The notes beneath the pieces are model-generated. The model worked only from the letters and a program-made list of their open reading frames with translations. It made no database searches and was not told the origin of the DNA. From Mycoplasmatota bacterium (GTDB lineage Bacteria > Bacillota_I > Bacilli_A > Izemoplasmatales > Hujiaoplasmataceae): 33,944 bases of DNA. The position numbers and the translations under genes were made by a program. The stretch is taken from contig JAGLYJ010000003.1 in NCBI GenBank assembly GCA_023132365.1, positions 1 to 33,944 of the forward strand. Direction: 5' to 3'. Position 1 is the first letter of the stretch, and each line of letters opens with the position of its first letter. Below are positions 1 to 6,538 of this stretch, piece by piece.

Positions 1-404
1 ATATGATCCTCCAACCCAACTCGTCTAATAATTTCTCTGGCTTTCTCCTTAATTTTATCTCTTGGAAGCCCAGACAATATGAGTGGTGCCTCTACATTTT
101 GTAATACAGTATATGAATCAATTAAATTGTAATTTTGAAAAACAAAAGCTACGTATTTTTTTCGGTAGTTTTCCATATCTTCAATTGAAAAATATGATGT
201 TTCCTTACCGTTTATATACATCTCACCATCTTCGTAAGAATCAATCCCTGAAATCACATTTAAAAGCGTGGTTTTACCAGAACCAGATTCCCCTACAATG
301 GCGATGAATTCATTTCTATATAATTCTAAATCAACTTTTCTTAATCCTAAAGCAACAACGTTATTGGAACTATAAAACTTTGAAACATTAACGAGTTTTA
401 TCAT
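1..404 (-). CDS. ABC transporter ATP-binding protein, N-terminal part (runs off window)
   Basis: The first 134 codons of an ABC ATPase are present; the rest lies beyond the left edge. Translation from the ATG at 404 gives MIKLVNVSKFYSS, a Walker A motif GESGSGKTT near residues 38-46, and the Q-loop stretch VFQNYNLID, followed by the helical region. The signature and Walker B motifs are outside the window. The spacing and the Q-loop context resemble the MacB/LolD/BceA-type exporters, which work with FtsX-like permeases, but substrate cannot be judged. A GGAAAGG ribosome-binding sequence sits just upstream, and an extended -10 promoter precedes it at 449-457. It lies after the nusG terminator, so it is a separate transcription unit. 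Confidence 0.85.
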   Translation of the reverse strand, partial: MIKLVNVSKFYSSNNVVALGLRKVDLELYRNEFIAIVGESGSGKTTLLNVISGIDSYEDGEMYINGKETSYFSIEDMENYRKKYVAFVFQNYNLIDSYTVLQNVEAPLILSGLPRDKIKEKAREIIRRVGLEDH

Positions 405-448
405 AATACCAACCTTTCCATGTTCAAATAATAAAAATATGCGATTTC

Positions 449-457
449 ATTATATCA
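449..457 (-). promoter_or_regulatory. Extended -10 promoter for the partial ABC ATPase gene
   Basis: Read on the minus strand this is TGATATAAT, a perfect TGn extended -10 with TATAAT. The hexamer 17 bases upstream (TGAATA) is a poor -35, as is tolerated at extended -10 promoters. It lies about 45 bases upstream of the ATG at 404. Confidence 0.5.
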
Positions 458-490
458 TAATATATTACATATATTCATAGTGAATAATTA

Positions 491-515
491 AAAAAAGCCA
501 GACAGTTGTCTGACT
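491..515 (-). terminator. Intrinsic terminator after nusG
   Basis: On the minus strand AGTCAGAC-AACT-GTCTGGCT forms an 8-bp stem with one G-T pair and a 4-base loop, followed by a run of Ts. It begins immediately after the nusG stop codon and ends the rpmG-secE-nusG unit. Confidence 0.85.
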
Positions 516-1058
516 TTATATAACTTCTACTTCTGTAAAATCAAGTTCCATCGCCGTTTGTCTACCAAACATTTCAATAAGAACATGTACTTTACCTCTT
601 TCTTCATCAATACTTTCAACAGTAACAACTTGTCCTTCAAGTGTTCCTGCGGCAACTTTAACTTTTTGTCCTGGTTGAACATTAAGTCTTTGTACTGCAA
701 GCATGCCACACTTCTTAAGTATTGGATTTATTTCATCTGGTTTTAATGGAATTGGTTTAGTTCCGCCGCCACTAGATCCTAAGAACCCAGTAACTCCCGG
801 CGTATTACGAACGACGAACCAAGAATCATCTGTTACAACCATTTCGATAAAAACATACCCAGGGAATATTTTGACCATTTTCTCTTTGATAGTACCGTCC
901 GCTTTTCTTTCAGTTTTTAATTCTTCTGGAATCATAACTTGAAAAATCAGATTTTCCATATTCATAGTTTCTATTCTTCTCTCTAAATTGACTTTAACAG
1001 AGTTTTCAAAACCTGAATATGTTTGAACGATGTACCACAATCGTTTAGAATTTTCCAT
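516..1058 (-). CDS. nusG: Transcription termination/antitermination factor NusG
   Basis: This 180-residue protein has the usual bacterial NusG length. The N-terminal NGN domain (about residues 5-115) carries the family pattern WYIVQTYSGFE at its start and FPGYVFIEM and NTPGVTGFLG in the middle; this domain binds the RNA polymerase clamp and affects pausing. A KOW domain follows (about 125-178, VQPGQKVKV and LEGQ), which in the family contacts ribosomal protein S10 or Rho. The ATG at 1058 follows AGAAGGG with good spacing. It is 14 bases downstream of secE, the conserved secE-nusG pair, and ends at a strong terminator. Confidence 0.97.
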   Translation of the reverse strand: MENSKRLWYIVQTYSGFENSVKVNLERRIETMNMENLIFQVMIPEELKTERKADGTIKEKMVKIFPGYVFIEMVVTDDSWFVVRNTPGVTGFLGSSGGGTKPIPLKPDEINPILKKCGMLAVQRLNVQPGQKVKVAAGTLEGQVVTVESIDEERGKVHVLIEMFGRQTAMELDFTEVEVI

Positions 1059-1072
1059 AAATACCCTTCTTA

Positions 1073-1561
1073 TTACAAGCTATATAGCCATTCAAATATC
1101 GGAGCAAAAGCGAATCCTAACAAAGTAAATATTACCGCTAGGAAAATTAAGAAAGTAAATACTCTCGCTGAATTTGATGATAATGTTTTAGCAGTTGGCC
1201 AAGTAACTTTTTTAAGCTCGCTAAAACTTGGTCTTACATAAGGAATTAGTAAATAAACTAAAACAAGGAATCCAATTAATATTAGGAATGTTCCTGTAAA
1301 AATTCTTCTTAATGTAGTTAAAAAGAAGAAATCTATAAATGCTACACCTGAGCTCCCCAATACGCTTGCTAAATTAACGGTTCCAAATTTACCTATAACA
1401 ATATAAACTCCATAAAGAATTAAGATTGGTGACAAAATTGCCAATAACCAATTCTCGAATGTATATTCTTTTTTTAGTATTTCCATTATTTTTGATTCTG
1501 ATCTTAAGTTCTTTTCCTTAGGATTTGAAGGTTTAACAACTTTTTTAGATTTTTTTGCCAT
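1073..1561 (-). CDS. secE: Preprotein translocase subunit SecE with extra N-terminal membrane segments
   Basis: SecE clamps SecY in the protein-conducting channel. The conserved core is at the C-terminal end: ELKKVTWPT at residues 115-123, followed by a membrane helix at about 133-158. The protein is 162 residues long, whereas Firmicutes SecE is usually about 60 with one helix. The additional N-terminal part has a basic tail (1-30) and two further hydrophobic segments (about 38-57 and 88-108), giving a three-helix layout like that of E. coli SecE. The start ATG at 1561 has a GGAGGC ribosome-binding site that overlaps the stop region of rpmG. The neighbours rpmG and nusG confirm the identity. 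Confidence 0.93.
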   Translation of the reverse strand: MAKKSKKVVKPSNPKEKNLRSESKIMEILKKEYTFENWLLAILSPILILYGVYIVIGKFGTVNLASVLGSSGVAFIDFFFLTTLRRIFTGTFLILIGFLVLVYLLIPYVRPSFSELKKVTWPTAKTLSSNSARVFTFLIFLAVIFTLLGFAFAPIFEWLYSL

Positions 1562-1570
1562 GATAGCCTC

Positions 1571-1714
1571 CTACTTACCTTCTTTGTGAATGGTATGTTT
1601 TTTGCATTTTTTACAATATTTTTTAACTTCAAATCGCATAGTATTATCAGTTTTTTTGATTTCATAGTTTCTAGATAAACATTCTTGACATATTAATACT
1701 CTTTTAGTTTTCAT
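1571..1714 (-). CDS. rpmG: 50S ribosomal protein L33
   Basis: This short gene encodes 47 residues beginning MKTKRVLICQEC. It has two CxxC pairs (C9/C12 and C34/C37), the zinc-binding form of L33. It sits directly before secE (9 bases between stop and start), as in the rpmG-secE-nusG arrangement of Firmicutes. Its stop codon abuts the secE ribosome-binding site, which suggests coupled translation. A promoter at 1739-1767 precedes it. L33 lies near the ribosomal E site and is often dispensable. Confidence 0.92.
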   Translation of the reverse strand: MKTKRVLICQECLSRNYEIKKTDNTMRFEVKKYCKKCKKHTIHKEGK

Positions 1715-1738
1715 ATATATTACCTACTTGCTTTATTA

Positions 1739-1767
1739 AATGTATCAAAAAACCCATAAAAAGTCAA
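1739..1767 (-). promoter_or_regulatory. Promoter for rpmG-secE-nusG
   Basis: On the minus strand TTGACT and TACATT are separated by exactly 17 bases. The -35 is only about six bases past the stop codon of the sigma-factor gene, so the rpmG unit can be transcribed independently of the upstream genes. Confidence 0.65.
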
Positions 1768-1772
1768 GAAAA

Positions 1773-2315
1773 TCATTGTATTAAATAAAATTTAACCTTT
1801 TTTTTAATTCTGTCTAGAGCATTATATATTTTCTTCTCTTTGCAATTCAACTTTTCAGATGTGCTTTTTATATTATTTTTTTCAATTATTTTAAACTGAA
1901 ATACTTGTTTCTCAAATCTTGACAATGTATTTAATGCAACTTTTATTTCGTTGTCTGAAAGATAGTGATTTTGTTCTTCTTTAACGCATGATTCATACAA
2001 TGCTGGCAATCTTGTTGCTAAAAACTCTCCATGTTTATTATCTGTATTTTTTAATGTAATCAATCTATTCGTTAGATTTAATTCAAAATACCTCATAAAT
2101 GTTTTATTAAATGCTTCATCAAATTTTATTGTTGATTTATATAAAATCATTAAGGCTTCTTGAAAGATATCTTCAAAACACTTAGTTAGGTTGAAATTTC
2201 TTATCTTTTTCGCAATAAAATACTTATATTTGTTAACCATAAAATCGAAAGCTTCTTCATTGCCTTGTTTTATTAAGTTAACAACTTCAAAGTCATTATA
2301 ATTGCGAAATATCAT
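1773..2315 (-). CDS. RNA polymerase sigma factor, SigH-like (sigma-70 family)
   Basis: This 180-residue protein has a sigma region 2 (about residues 18-85; EEAFDFMVNKYKYFI, then EDIFQEALMILYKS) and a C-terminal region 4 helix-turn-helix (about 125-178; LNTLSRFEKQVFQFK, then NALDRIKKKV). Regions 1 and 3 are missing, as in small alternative sigma factors. It occupies the place of sigH in Bacillus subtilis, between rlmB and rpmG-secE-nusG. In Bacillus, SigH directs early-stationary-phase, competence and sporulation genes. This copy is divergent and Lys/Asn-rich, so orthology rests mainly on position, and its target genes are unknown. The start ATG at 2315 follows AAGGAAG at 12 bases. Confidence 0.8.
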   Translation of the reverse strand: MIFRNYNDFEVVNLIKQGNEEAFDFMVNKYKYFIAKKIRNFNLTKCFEDIFQEALMILYKSTIKFDEAFNKTFMRYFELNLTNRLITLKNTDNKHGEFLATRLPALYESCVKEEQNHYLSDNEIKVALNTLSRFEKQVFQFKIIEKNNIKSTSEKLNCKEKKIYNALDRIKKKVKFYLIQ

Positions 2316-2318
2316 AGT

Positions 2319-3032
2319 TTAAAGTTTCTTCCTTAATATTTCAAAAATCAATATTCCGGCGCTAACTGATGCATTTAAGCTGTTTATTTTGCCAACCATA
2401 TCAATTTTAACATTATAATCAACATTATCCTTAACTATTTTGGATATTCCTTTTCCTTCACTCCCTATTACTAATACTAGCGGTGTAGAAACGTCTATAT
2501 CATGGTAGCTCTTTTCTGCTTTCAAATCAGTGCCAACTACCCAAAATCCTTTTTGTTTAAATGTTTCAAGAGAATTTCTAAGATTTGTAACCTCAACTAT
2601 TTTAACATGTTCTATTGCTCCGGAGGAAACCTTAGCAACAGTGCCTGTAATTTTAACTGATCGATTTTTAGGTATTACAATTCCCGCAACTCCCGCTGCT
2701 TCAGCGCTTCTTATGATTGCACCAAAATTATGAGGGTCAGTAATTCCATCTAACATCAAAACTAATGGGTTTGTTTTTAAGTCTAAATCACTTAAAAAAT
2801 CTGATAAGTTGATTAATTTATAATCCTCAACTTCTAAAACAATGCCTTGATGGTTACCTAAGAATTGCTTCTTAAATTCATGTTTAGACATTGATTTAAT
2901 ATTAATATTACTTTGCTTCAGTTGTTTTACTATATCTTGGTTTGTATTCTCCATAATATATGCATTAAATATTTTTTTGTCTGTTCTCAAAATCTCTAAT
3001 GCTGGATTCTTTCCAAATATTCTTATACTCAT
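2319..3032 (-). CDS. rlmB: 23S rRNA (guanosine-2'-O-)-methyltransferase RlmB (TrmH family)
   Basis: This 237-residue SPOUT methyltransferase has the family's three C-terminal motifs: DGITDPHNFGAIIRSAEA, LVLVIGSEGKGIS and INSLNASVSAGILIFEI. These form the trefoil knot that binds S-adenosylmethionine. A small L30e-like substrate-recognition domain (about residues 1-75) precedes them. In E. coli RlmB methylates G2251 in the 23S P-loop. The ATG at 3032 follows a GGTGAT ribosome-binding site. The sigma-factor gene follows after 3 bases; the yacP/rae1 gene that separates them in B. subtilis is absent. Confidence 0.93.
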   Translation of the reverse strand: MSIRIFGKNPALEILRTDKKIFNAYIMENTNQDIVKQLKQSNINIKSMSKHEFKKQFLGNHQGIVLEVEDYKLINLSDFLSDLDLKTNPLVLMLDGITDPHNFGAIIRSAEAAGVAGIVIPKNRSVKITGTVAKVSSGAIEHVKIVEVTNLRNSLETFKQKGFWVVGTDLKAEKSYHDIDVSTPLVLVIGSEGKGISKIVKDNVDYNVKIDMVGKINSLNASVSAGILIFEILRKKL

Positions 3033-3048
3033 CTATATCACCATCTAT

Positions 3049-3057
3049 ATTTTACCA
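3049..3057 (-). promoter_or_regulatory. Possible extended -10 promoter for rlmB
   Basis: The minus strand reads TGGTAAAAT, an extended -10 form, about 17 bases upstream of the rlmB start. No convincing -35 is visible. The same core occurs in front of cls. Confidence 0.35.
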
Positions 3058-3118
3058 TATTTCTGCTTTAATTATTTTGATAAATTCATCTATTAATAAA
3101 TAAAATAACACCCTAAAA

Positions 3119-3499
3119 TTATTGAAGTTTCTCAAGGACTTTAATAGTGTATTGTATCAGCTCATTTAATCGTTCTACATTACCCATTAAATACAGATAC
3201 CCAATCACTGATTCAAATCCAGTAGCCCTATTATATGTTTGTATGCCAGCATTTTTAGGTTTGTGTGTAGCGTTCTGATTTCTACCTCTTTTAAAGATTA
3301 AAACTTCTTCTTCATTGTAAAAGTTATCAATTAAGAAAGTTACTGCTTTTGCTTGGTTAATAGCACTTGTAAATTTGATTGCGCCTTGATGCAATTCATT
3401 TACTTTCGTTATTTTATTACTTAACAAATATTCTCTAATACTTAATTCATAATATGCATCACCAATATATGCTAATGTTAACCCATTATACTGCATCAT
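3119..3499 (-). CDS. mrnC: Mini-ribonuclease III (MrnC)
   Basis: This 126-residue protein consists of an RNase III catalytic domain without the double-stranded RNA-binding domain. The catalytic signature AYIGDAYYELSIREYLL is at residues 10-26. Later family blocks are FKRGRNQNA and NAGIQTYNRATGFESVIGYLYL, the last with the conserved second acidic site. Mini-III matures the 23S rRNA ends in Firmicutes. The gene starts inside the end of cysS (ATGA overlap), the same cysS-mrnC-rlmB order as B. subtilis, so it is almost certainly cotranscribed and translationally coupled with cysS. Confidence 0.94.
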   Translation of the reverse strand: MMQYNGLTLAYIGDAYYELSIREYLLSNKITKVNELHQGAIKFTSAINQAKAVTFLIDNFYNEEEVLIFKRGRNQNATHKPKNAGIQTYNRATGFESVIGYLYLMGNVERLNELIQYTIKVLEKLQ

Positions 3500-4830
3500 A
3501 TTACGCCTCTATCTGTTAACACTTTTCTTAATTTATCCGCTTCTGAAAACTCTTTGTTTTTTCTAGCCTTCTGCCAATCTAAATATATCTGTCTGTTTTC
3601 ATTTGAAATAGGATTCAATTCTACTTTCAATCCTAGAATTTCTGTCATATAAATTAAGCCCTTATAAACTTGATTCAAAGTTGAGAAATCATCTTGTTTT
3701 CTAATAGAAACATTAGCTAATCTCAACAATGATTGCAACGCTGTAATTGCGTTTGCTGTATTAAAATCATTATCCATAGAACTATTAAAATTGGTGATAG
3801 TTTCATTTACATCTTCAGCGGTTATTTCAGTTTCCTCAATCAATTTATTATTTATATCTAATTTGAAAAATGCCGTTTTTAAGGTATTTTCCAGTTTTAA
3901 CCACTCAGTAACATACATTGCAAAACTATCATCAGAATAGTTTAAAGGCGCTCGGTAATGTGTGCTTAATAAAAAGTATCTTAAGGCCAACTTTTCTGAA
4001 ACATCTTTGACAAAAATTACATTTCCTAAACTCTTGCTCATCTTAATATCCTTAAAACTAAGTCTACCATTATGCATCCAATATTTAGCAACCCTATGAT
4101 TATGAATTGCTTTTGCTTGTGCTATTTCATTCTCGTGATGAGGAAACTTAAGATCAGTTCCTCCACCATGTATATCAATCTGCTCTCCGAATATATCATC
4201 AATCATAGCAACACATTCAGTATGCCATCCTGGTCTTCCTTTAGAAAACTGAGAGTCAAAATTAATGCCTTCAAAGGTCTGTTTCCACAATGTAAAATCA
4301 AGTGGATTCTCTTTCAAATTATTTACTTCTACTCTGCTTCCTGAAATAAGATCATCAATTAATCGATTTGATAAAGCTCCATAATCTTCTATTTTAGTTA
4401 CTCTAAAATATACGTCACCATTAGCCTGATATGCATACCCTTTATCAATTAAATCCTGAATATAATTAATAATATAATTCATATACTTTGTTACTTTAGG
4501 TTTTATATAATCAGTTTTACAGTTAAGTGATTTTACATCGCTTAAAAATGCGTTAATATAATAACTACTAACTTCTAATTCCGATATATTTTCTTCAATT
4601 GATTTTTGTATTATTTTATCATCAACATCAGTGAAGTTTGATGCAAATATTACTTGGTATTTTTTTGATTCAAAATATCTTCTAACAGTATCAAAAAATA
4701 CTACAGGTCTTGCATTTCCTATATGAATATAATTATACACAGTTGGTCCACAAATATACATGCCAACTTTGTTTGGGTGAATTGACTTAAACTCCTCCAA
4801 ACGATCTGTATAACTATTGTATATCTTCAT
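3496..4830 (-). CDS. cysS: Cysteinyl-tRNA synthetase
   Basis: This class I synthetase charges tRNA-Cys. From the ATG at 4830 it is 444 residues long. The zinc-site Cys is in MYICGPTV (C27), the HIGH-like motif is HIGN (36-39), the other zinc ligands are in GWHTEC and PHHENE, and the KMSKS loop is exact. A longer reading frame starts at 4860, but its codons coincide with the -10 box of the promoter. The ATG at 4830 has AAAGGA at good spacing, so I choose it. It ends in TGA overlapping the mrnC ATG. The mRNA leader would be only about 22 nt, which leaves no room for a T-box. Confidence 0.96.
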   Translation of the reverse strand: MKIYNSYTDRLEEFKSIHPNKVGMYICGPTVYNYIHIGNARPVVFFDTVRRYFESKKYQVIFASNFTDVDDKIIQKSIEENISELEVSSYYINAFLSDVKSLNCKTDYIKPKVTKYMNYIINYIQDLIDKGYAYQANGDVYFRVTKIEDYGALSNRLIDDLISGSRVEVNNLKENPLDFTLWKQTFEGINFDSQFSKGRPGWHTECVAMIDDIFGEQIDIHGGGTDLKFPHHENEIAQAKAIHNHRVAKYWMHNGRLSFKDIKMSKSLGNVIFVKDVSEKLALRYFLLSTHYRAPLNYSDDSFAMYVTEWLKLENTLKTAFFKLDINNKLIEETEITAEDVNETITNFNSSMDNDFNTANAITALQSLLRLANVSIRKQDDFSTLNQVYKGLIYMTEILGLKVELNPISNENRQIYLDWQKARKNKEFSEADKLRKVLTDRGVI

Positions 4831-4859
4831 ATAATCAATTCCTTTCTTATAACAGTACA

Positions 4860-4888
4860 ATTATAGTTTAATAACTCGATATTTTCAA
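4860..4888 (-). promoter_or_regulatory. Promoter for cysS-mrnC
   Basis: On the minus strand TTGAAA and TATAAT are separated by 17 bases. The predicted transcript begins about 20-25 nt before the cysS ATG at 4830, which rules out the upstream in-frame start at 4860. Confidence 0.7.
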
Positions 4889-4904
4889 GCTAAATAACAA
4901 TTTT

Positions 4905-4930
4905 AAAAGGGACACTTGCGCATCCCTTTT
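4905..4930 (-). terminator. Possible terminator after the cold-shock gene
   Basis: AAAAGGGA and TCCCTTTT form an 8-bp inverted repeat separated by 10 bases. The Ts are mostly within the stem, so the hairpin is only a modest terminator candidate. It separates the csp gene from the cysS promoter. Confidence 0.45.
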
Positions 4931-4955
4931 CATTTTACTTACAGCGTTCTTAAAG

Positions 4956-5153
4956 TTAAACCTTTACTATGTTAGCAGCTTGAGCCCCTCTGTCTCCTTC
5001 AACCATGTTGAAAGTTACTTGATCGCCGTTTTCAAGAGTTTTGTACCCTTCTCCTTCAATTGCTGAGAAATGCGCAAAAATATCGTTACCTTCTTCATCA
5101 GTGATAAATCCATAACCTTTTTCTGCGTTAAACCATTTTACTGTACCGTTCAT
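4956..5153 (-). CDS. Cold-shock domain protein (CspA family)
   Basis: This 65-residue protein is a single cold-shock domain, a five-stranded beta-barrel that binds single-stranded RNA and DNA. Both nucleic-acid-binding motifs are intact: RNP1 KGYGFI (residues 12-17) and RNP2 DIFAHF (24-29). The length and the start MNGTVKWFNAEKGYGFI match CspB-type proteins of Firmicutes. It is monocistronic, with a near-consensus promoter at 5187-5215. The leader is short (about 27 nt), so it lacks the long structured 5' UTR of E. coli cspA. It may therefore be a constitutive RNA chaperone rather than strictly cold-induced (inference). Confidence 0.95.
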   Translation of the reverse strand: MNGTVKWFNAEKGYGFITDEEGNDIFAHFSAIEGEGYKTLENGDQVTFNMVEGDRGAQAANIVKV

Positions 5154-5186
5154 TTAATTCTCCTTTTGCTTTAAATACTAGACATT

Positions 5187-5215
5187 ATTATACATTATAT
5201 CTTATAAAAAATCAA
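5187..5215 (-). promoter_or_regulatory. Promoter for the cold-shock gene
   Basis: On the minus strand TTGATT and a perfect TATAAT are separated by 17 bases, about 33 bases before the csp ATG. An AAAGGAGA ribosome-binding site follows. Confidence 0.75.
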
Positions 5216-5237
5216 TATTGGGGCCAATTCTTCTCTT

Positions 5238-6527
5238 TTATTCAATGTTTTCCTTGTCATTTTCATTTGGAGAAATAACCTTTTTACTTTGGTTTTCTAT
5301 AAAGCTAACATTGTCAATATCATTAAATTTATCTGTTAGTTTTTCAACTCTTGTATTAACTTTATCTCTATCTTTTCTCAAGGTATCGATTGTGCGATTC
5401 AGTTTATTCCAGTCTTCACCAAAAATTCTGAAATTAGATTTCAATTTTTTCAGTTGATCAATGATCTCTTTCATATGTTTGCTTCTTTCGTAATCAATTA
5501 CAATTGTTTGGAATGATGTTAGTAAAGGAACAATAGTTGTAGGTGAAACTATTGTTATATTTTTGTCTCTTGCATACTCAACTACTGTTGATGCTTTAGA
5601 GTGAAGCAACGCTAATATGCCGTCGCTAGGAACAAACATTAATGCATAGTCAGTTGTTTCACCTGCAACAATATATTTTTTTGAAACATCAGTAATATGT
5701 TTCTTAACTTCAGCTTTGAAATTTCTAATTAGTTCTAATTCTCTTTCTTTAGTTAAATCTTTATTATCAAATAATTCTGCATATGCCGAATAAGGAAATT
5801 TAGAATCAATAGCAATCATTCCGTGCGGTTGAGGCATAAAAACTACTGCATCCGCCCTTACTGTTTCTTTGGCTCCCTTTTTGAAAGTATATTGTGTTTG
5901 ATATAATTTATTGTTTTCACCAAATACACTAAACAATAATTGATTAAGTTGATATTCTCCAAACGCTCCTCTTGCTTGGTTATTTGATAGAATATTTTGC
6001 AATCCTAGAATATCTTTTGATAGATTCTGTATTTTCTCTTGTGCATGAACTATAACTGCGAATCTTTTTTCTATTTCAACAAATGTTTCCTTTGTATCAA
6101 TAAACCCTTTAGTTAATCGTTCTTCAACTTTCTCATTTATACTAGACATTCTTTTTTCAATGTTCTCATTTAACGATCTAAAATCTTGAGATAAATCTTT
6201 ATTTATCTTTGATTGAAAATTAACGAGCTCTTTATTAACATTTAATCTAAACTCAGTGATATTATCATTTGATAAGTCAGTTTGTTTTCTTAGTTGTTCA
6301 TTGACTTCACTGTTAAATTTAATCATTGATTCATAAATGCTCTTTGTTAGAGATTTTTCTACATCGCCAACTCTATCTATAATCGAATCTTCAACTTCTG
6401 AAAGACCTTCATTTGGATTCGAGTTCTTTTTTTGAAGGAAAAGAGTCAACAATACTATTATAATTATCGATAAAATAATTCCCAACACTCCTAAAACATC
6501 CTGCAAATCTATAAGTAAAAATAGCAT
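5238..6527 (-). CDS. rmuC: DNA recombination protein RmuC homologue
   Basis: This 429-residue protein has an N-terminal membrane helix (about residues 11-30), a long predicted coiled-coil rich in Glu, Lys and Asn (about 40-165), and the RmuC nuclease-like domain (about 170-380). The domain contains RGAFGEYQLNQLL, the acidic VRADAVVFMPQ with IAIDSKFPYSAY, and the block YALMFVPSDGIL. RmuC limits inversions at short inverted repeats in E. coli, and its domain is related to restriction-endonuclease folds. The start at 6527 has a strong GGAGGAATT site. It follows cls by 11 bases and is probably cotranscribed with it. Confidence 0.93.
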   Translation of the reverse strand: MLFLLIDLQDVLGVLGIILSIIIIVLLTLFLQKKNSNPNEGLSEVEDSIIDRVGDVEKSLTKSIYESMIKFNSEVNEQLRKQTDLSNDNITEFRLNVNKELVNFQSKINKDLSQDFRSLNENIEKRMSSINEKVEERLTKGFIDTKETFVEIEKRFAVIVHAQEKIQNLSKDILGLQNILSNNQARGAFGEYQLNQLLFSVFGENNKLYQTQYTFKKGAKETVRADAVVFMPQPHGMIAIDSKFPYSAYAELFDNKDLTKERELELIRNFKAEVKKHITDVSKKYIVAGETTDYALMFVPSDGILALLHSKASTVVEYARDKNITIVSPTTIVPLLTSFQTIVIDYERSKHMKEIIDQLKKLKSNFRIFGEDWNKLNRTIDTLRKDRDKVNTRVEKLTDKFNDIDNVSFIENQSKKVISPNENDKENIE

Positions 6528-6538
6528 ATAATTCCTCC

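Noticed and set aside
83..307. Plus-strand frame of 74 codons at the left end
   Set aside because: The minus strand encodes the ABC ATPase with Walker A and Q-loop in the same stretch; the plus frame is a shadow.
4831..4860. cysS start at 4860
   Set aside because: This codon coincides with the -10 box, and a better-spaced ribosome-binding site serves 4830.
4831..4888. T-box or other leader riboswitch before cysS
   Set aside because: The promoter fit places the transcript start about 22 nt from the start codon, which leaves no room for such a structure.
5216..5237. Short palindrome TTGGCCCCAA after rmuC as a terminator
   Set aside because: The stem is about 5 bp with a 2-base loop, too tight and weak to call.
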